Shown here piece after piece: positions 58,628-64,000 of a DNA stretch of 64,000 nt (position 1 is its first letter; the number at the start of each line of letters is the position of its first letter). The notes below the pieces were generated by a model. The model worked only from the letters and a program-made list of their open reading frames with translations, was not told where the DNA came from and did not search any database. A program made the translations under genes and the position numbers. Source of the stretch: Opisthorchis felineus (Eukaryota > Platyhelminthes > Trematoda > Opisthorchiida > Opisthorchiidae); contig SJOL01006421.1 of assembly GCA_004794785.1 (NCBI GenBank), positions 377,777 through 441,776 of the forward strand. The letters are read 5' to 3'.

Positions 58628-61600
58628 CTAGAGTTCCTCCTTGCCAGTGTCCACAAACGAAGGCATATGTCCACCGTAAAGTATTCGCCCGTTTCTGATT
58701 GATTTCAGTGGGTCATGCCCCCAGTTCCAGTGAGGTCTGATGCAAGTAAATAAACTCTAAGAGCACCTTTTTGTCAATATATGGCAACATCTAGTTAGAA
58801 AACTGTTCATCGAGGATCCAAGGAATTGCAAAAAGATCACTGAATCTTTTGTTGAAAAATTAATTTTGTAGGCTTTCACAAATGTTTCTGTAACTTTCCA
58901 GGATCTGGTACACTGACGGCTAATTAAAAAAGTTCATATTCTTCCAGAAGAGGCTGAAAAATCTTTCTCTCCGCGATTTTCTTTCTATATGTGGAATAAT
59001 TTGATTGGTTTCAGAAGTACCTAAAGCAATCAGCCTGAATATCACTGTGCTCACGTCTCTAACACGACCGAAGAACCGAAGTAAAATTTGAGGATGAGTA
59101 TTGTACTTGAAACGTGTGCTTTCCCCCACCTGATAGAAATAAGCATATCCTAACGAAGAACCAAATGAGCCACTATATGTCAGAGTAACGAAATGTGGTA
59201 GATACTGGTTGTGTCATCAGTTAGGTGGGTAAGTAGATCGCCAAGTGGTTACAAGCTGTTTACCTCAGAGCGACGCGTCTTCCCACCGGATGTCTGTAAA
59301 CATGGAAAATAAAAAACCGGTAGACTTACATCCACCTCCGGCTTCTGTGTCAGGGCGAGCAGCGATAGTAAAAGAAGCTGACCCTGAAACAAGAGAGTGA
59401 GAGGTAAAATAAGGTAATTTGTTGTTTTCGAGATATTTTCGAGATGTTCCAGGTGCAACTCGCCGATCATATGACCAGTTTTGGTCTAATAAAAGGGGAA
59501 CAAACCAAGCACTGGGTCCTTTTTACTGGGGAATTGAGAGGTCTGACTGTAGGAAGAGACCAAGTTGGTGCTAACATGTCATCAAGCCAAAGAAAAGTTC
59601 TACTACGTCCACTAGTTTAATAACTAACTGGAACATTTGAGAGGATAGCAAGCACCTATTAATGTGGATTCAAAGTTCAATATTGACTCGTTAAGATCCA
59701 TAAACCAACCTAGTCTTTGCGATTAAAGGTGAAGGGCGAATGAAACGACTGAAGGAGGAAGGTGTAAATATTCCTGTGGAGCTTTGTGAACGGGGTGCTC
59801 ATATTGTTTCTTTTTGCAAGCCTGACGGTTCTGTCAGTGTATGTGATGACCATAAACTGGTTGTGAATGGATTTTCATTGCTCAAAAAGTACCCGTTATC
59901 ACGTATCGGGGAGATCTATACACTACTCAAAGACAAATTCGGCAAGACTGCTCCTAGTCACGCTTAAGTCGACGGGCCGGTTATGGTGGACACATTGGAA
60001 GCTCAAAACGAGGATGCTGGATTACGTATGTTGCTAGGAATGAAAACTCTTCCGAACACCACAAGGTCGAAGATATGGTTTATTGCTGGACACCAATAGA
60101 GGCCATATCCAAAACTACACATTCTTCGTGTTTGTGCTAACCAAGGTAAATATAGGAAACTAGGTCATCTTTCAAAGAATTGGTGTGCCCACAGAAAAAA
60201 CAACGCCAAACGAACGGGCTTGGTTTTGGCGATACTTATTCGGCTAAACGCAGTTGTTTTAACAACCAACGCTACCGTATTTAGCCTGGCGAGTGCCACG
60301 GAAATCAACCTTGTCCGCTTTGTGCCGTTCCTTCTTATGATTTCTCAATGGACTATGCAATCGATTGGGATATCTTTTCAGCAGTTGCGTCCTTTGAAAT
60401 TACAGCTCCATACACATTGTCCTTAACCCAGTGTTGGGACAGTTTAGACTAATGGACACATGCCAATTGACAAAGGCAATTCACTCGCTCTACCACCCTG
60501 CGTTCACTAGAGTTGTTGGATATGCCTCAAATGAACCATACTAATCGCAGTCCTTAGCAGAAAGCCACAAAAACTTCACACATTGATCCTAGCTGCCACA
60601 CTTTTGTCCACTGATTGTTCGCAGACTGAGCGTAGAGAACATCCAATTAAAAAAAATGATGGCTCGAAGTATTGGGCGTTTTGAGTGTGTCCCAGTATTT
60701 GTGTGAGGTGGTTGAAACGAGGTAGTTACGTTTTAACTTAATAGCCAGGAAGCAGAAATAGTACCGGGCTGATGACTTAACAATTCTAGTAGAGCCACAC
60801 AATGTTGTATCACCCACATCGCTGAATAAAACACGGGGAATGTAAACGAAAACCAAAGTAGACATATCAGAACTTTGGTCTTTCCTAATTATTCTGTCTT
60901 ATCGATTACGTCAGAAACACGCACAGACTGTTACATACACAGATCTATTGAGCACTTAATGTTTCCAAACTCCGTTTAAGTTAGTTGTTCGCCATCTACT
61001 GGACCGAAATGAATAGAAAAGACCAAGGAATTCGTTTAGATTTAACAGCTTTTTACTCTCTTCACACTAAAACCCTAATTTGCATAGACAAGCAGAATTC
61101 ATACCTCAATTTCATTGGTGAACCGTGTATACAGTCACACTCCCACTACAGAACTCGATCTGAGCCATGATTATCTTTGCCCAGTGTACTAATTCAACTG
61201 GCCCGTGTGTATTGAGCCTCTGGGAAACTAACCGTAGTCTTTCCTCTGAATGAATGGAAAGACGGATTAGACACACGAAACAGTTGAATCCAGTTGGTTT
61301 CATGATAGTCTTTCAGCTGTGCGTTGACGAAACTGAATCAGCTTTGAAAGGAGTGTTCAAATTAGTCAGGCAGGCAATGAACGGTGAAACGAGCGGCGCC
61401 TGATGGAAACTCTGGGCAATTAAATTTCGTTATTGCGCTTTGTTACTAATAAGTTTCTAGTAGCGAGAAAATGATAAACCTAAAGCAGAGAAAAGTTGCA
61501 TTAAGATCAATCGGAAAACGACTTAATTTACGTCACACAGGACAGGCGAGAAATCAGTAAACTGTTATTAACAAAGCTACAAAATAAAACGGTGGTGCGG

Positions 61601-62228
61601 TATGTTAGTATTTCACTTAGTCCCATCATTCGCGGAGCGTAAAACGGGGCTGGTGACAAAGCTGAACGAACTGGGATTGACGTGCGCCCGCTAGTGTCAC
61701 GTGATCGGGACCACGGTAACCAAGCGCATTAGTTCAAAGCCTTTTGTGCACACAAAGCTGCCTGGTGAAGGCTCTGCCTGATTGACACAGCCTTGCTGAT
61801 CGAAAGAAATTTTTCTTTCTAGTGACATAGCAGCACTCGGTAAGAAAATTTCGGATCAACCTGGTAAGCAATAAGTGATCGATCACAGATAAAGCAGTGC
61901 CACAGTTTGACCCTCGACCTCTACGAGACCGAGTAGTCTTAGATTAGTCACTGCTTTCGAAGGAGTCCGAGTGGGCAGTTGTAGAGTCACTCAGTTTATG
62001 TGGACGAGAAGCGAACCGCTTTGAAATAAACTTGGCCCTGTTGCCTTTGGTTTCCCGGTTGGCGTCTCGCGTCATTGTGCAGACGAAAGTGGAAACAAAC
62101 TCGAAGTGGCTGACTCAGTTCTCACCTGTCGGTGCAAACAGTTCTTTGCAACCACTCACGTTTGAATTTCGCCTCCTCCAGTGTGTTGTACTTAGTTTCC
62201 CAAATGACGGTAGTGTTTTGGACAGATG
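58628..62228 (-). CDS. Unrecognised six-exon gene (gene A), C-terminal part
   Basis: I do not recognise the product. Exons 62228-62160, 61245-61133, 59383-59330, 59293-59264, 59129-59055 and 58756-58628 (stop TAG) join with phases 1, 0, 0, 0, 0. All have AG acceptors; the donors are GTGAGT, GTATAC, GTAAGT, GTAAAC and GTGAGC. About 155 residues are visible. A charged, probably coiled helix comes first (TKYNTLEEAKFKQERLRLV-like once exons 1 and 2 join; exon 1 alone ends EEAKFK). Then come VELVHWAKIIMAQIEF, a hydrophobic LLLLSLLALTQKPEVD, the basic TSGGKTRRSE, NTHPQILLRFFGRVRD, and a last exon with HWNWGHDPLKSIRNGRILYG ending in GKEEL. The hydrophobic run (about 10 residues) is too short to be a clear membrane helix. 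The gene continues upstream of 62228; those exons were not found. Confidence 0.68.
59740..60210 (+). mobile_element. Ty3/gypsy-like reverse-transcriptase fragment with knuckle-like tail
   Basis: The frame 59740-59967 encodes MKRLKEEGVNIPVE, KPDGSVSVCDDHKLVVN and KYPLSRIGEIYTLLKDKFGK. This matches the LTR-retrotransposon RT block (KxDGSxRVCGDYKxTVN ... YPLPRIEDLF) with substitutions. Further on, 60132-60200 gives CANQGKYRKLGHLSKNWC, a degenerate zinc-knuckle-like stretch. Because gag normally precedes RT, the order suggests a rearranged or composite relic. It sits antisense within a gene A intron. Confidence 0.7.
60450..61132. other. Gene A intron, nothing recognised
   Basis: Follows the gypsy-like relic up to the second gene A exon. 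Short open frames only. Confidence 0.5.
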
Positions 62229-63509
62229 CTAAAAATACCTGAGTGATTTGCAAATTGTGTTTGAAACACTGCGTGCCGTAATCCAAAGACTCAAATGAAT
62301 TCCATCTTCTGAAAGCAAGGATGAACATTTTGGGCTACAGAATATCCAGCGTCAGAACAGACGGGAACAAAGTAGAGCAAAAGTCCGCACAAGCCTTGCA
62401 CGACCGATGAATCACAAAGTTTCCTTGGGAACTCTGTTATCCGAGTCTCGAATGATTTACCAAGGAAATCTTAAGGAGAATGAAACATCGACAAGCTACC
62501 CAACCATGATCAACCTCGAATCCTCCATCACATCTGGTTCATCTTTCCCGCATAGAGTATCCTTTAGTGTGGCCGATGTTTCTTGATGCATGAAAACAAG
62601 TTTAGACTCGTTTTATCTTCGAGTAAGACCCTTTGAATAAAAAACCCGAGGACTGTAATGTCAGTCGGTTTACACCTGAGCAACGCCTAGTTCCACCGAA
62701 GGAATGCAGCCCCGTCTCGTTCGATGTAACACCAAGATAATTTTCTGGTCCCGGTTGTCTTTTTTAAATTTTCTTCTAGCTGGTGTTATTAATGCTTGGG
62801 CATCCCTATTGATAAGCTACTGTTCTTCAGGTTGATACAATCAAGTTGTTATTTTGAAAGCATAGCCAATCACTGACCGATACCGCCTAATAATGGTGCT
62901 ATATTCTGTCTAACTGTGAAATAATTACAACTCGCGGCCACATGGTAGCGAGCTAAGATTAACATACCTAGCCTACCTTGGAAGCTTGTAGGTAGGTAGA
63001 AAAAATAGAGTACTGGACGATTATAGACCGAACTTAGGAAATCCCTAAATACGAAAAAGTCGTTTCATGTATGAACACACTTTGCATTGAGAGATTGCTC
63101 TGAAGCGCGTTCAAGATGGTGTCTGCGTTAATTGTTATCCTATTCAATGTTTTTACTTAGAGAAGTAACGGTAGTTAGGACGATTTACATGAAGTCACTT
63201 GAACATACCAGTGAAAAATGCTGTGAATTTCCTCTGAAGTCTAAAATGTAGCTCAGGGGCTAGAAATATTCCATATGTGTTAACCGATGCACACCATCCT
63301 TCTGGATTTCGATGACTGTCACCAAGTGTTCTCTTGATGATTCAGCAGTCACATTTATTGTCTATCGTTTTAGTGCACTATGTACATAGGTTTCCCGATA
63401 CAGAGAGTGAGGGGGTGAAAAATACCCTGTTCCTGGTTCGCTTGTGTAGGAACCCATATGATCCCAACCATAGTGATAAAAATGAGCAGGTTAACTGTTT
63501 TCAATCGAG
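62229..63509. other. Presumed gene A intron, nothing recognised
   Basis: The 62228 exon starts in phase 1, so coding sequence must exist further upstream on the minus strand. I found no exon with matching phase here. Confidence 0.45.
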
Positions 63510-63870
63510 ATTTTTCTTGTAAATGAGGTCAAACTATGTCGAAAAGCTGAGGGGCACTGTACAGGTGTTTTATCCTTGTTGGCAATCATCAGCAGTGTGC
63601 AACTTGTCAATCTCTAGGGAGATTCGAACCCGCAACCTCCCAACTAATAGCTGAATAATAAACCGCGCGGCCACGCGCGGCTGATCAGTGGATGAGTAAC
63701 GGTCAACTAGTCAGGACATGGTGACACTCATCCTTTCATTACAAGATCCACATAACATGGCCACGTGTTAACCGGTTACTCAAGTGGCGATTTCTCAGCG
63801 GAATGTTCATGCAAATGTTGCCTATTTGTTGCCTTCCTTCTGAGCTACTAATGGTTTGTTGCTGTCGTTT
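63510..63870 (-). mobile_element. tRNA-derived SINE, family 2
   Basis: On the minus strand the head (63683-63612) reads GCCGCGCGTGGCCGCGCGG and then GGTTGCGGGTTCGAATCTCC (intact B box), resembling a type II tRNA (Leu/Ser-like). The flanking blocks match 16.99-17.40 kb in order. The anticodon region is broken, so this is not called as a tRNA gene. Confidence 0.72.
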
Positions 63871-64000
63871 TCGTGTGTTATACTGTTCACTTCCACCTTT
63901 AGTCCAAAAACCCGAAGGATTTTGATTTTCACACCTGTAATCCCAACTAATCTTTGGTCGATTCAACCCCTCCGTTTTGAGCACGTGCTACCTTTTCTCA

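Noticed and set aside
62126..62228. Longer first exon of gene A using the GTGAGA donor at 62125
   Set aside because: It would end in phase 2 and put the next exon out of frame with an early stop. The GTGAGT donor at 62159 gives an open join.
63612..63683. Minus-strand Leu/Ser-like tRNA gene
   Set aside because: The B box is intact, but the anticodon arm and variable arm do not fold, and a related degenerate copy exists at 17.1 kb.

Overview
This is a eukaryotic nuclear segment. Genes are split into short exons by introns of up to about 13.5 kb, and most of the remaining DNA is decayed retroelements, tRNA-derived short repeats and microsatellites. The reverse-transcriptase fragments belong to LINE families that I know from digenean flukes (opisthorchiid-like), so a trematode flatworm is the best guess. 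No species marker is present and this stays an inference. No bacterial-type genes, rRNA or functional tRNA gene was found.

Left part (1-13 kb, + strand): LINE debris (1-1560), then the 3' part of a Max-like bHLH-leucine-zipper gene (exons 2272-2494, 4759-4968, 6963-7616, polyA signal 8162), an unrecognised long exon (8481-9040), and two further LINE remnants (9.6-12.1 kb).

Middle (13-43.3 kb, + strand): one gene fills it, a homologue of PDE12 (2',5'-phosphodiesterase / mitochondrial deadenylase, EEP nuclease fold). Its five exons join with matching phases over about 30 kb, and the catalytic E, N-T-H, D-x-N and S-D-H motifs are all present. Its introns hold the most interesting material: a repeat family carrying a hammerhead ribozyme core (29.2 kb), a second copy with a compensatory change in stem II (26.8 kb), and a third copy (31.4-31.7 kb) that has a 14-bp target-site duplication and folds back on itself at the predicted ribozyme cleavage site. 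The introns also hold tRNA-like SINEs, a Penelope-like endonuclease remnant and a LINE 3' end.

Right part (43.4-64 kb, - strand): exons found from splice sites and reading phase define at least two unrecognised genes. One ends at 43506, tail-to-tail with PDE12 and only 170 bp from its stop codon. The other (62228-58628) assembles from six phase-matched exons. A Ty3/gypsy-like reverse-transcriptase fragment lies in one of its introns. None of the minus-strand proteins could be assigned to a family; one exon has a transmembrane segment with claudin/PMP22-like features.
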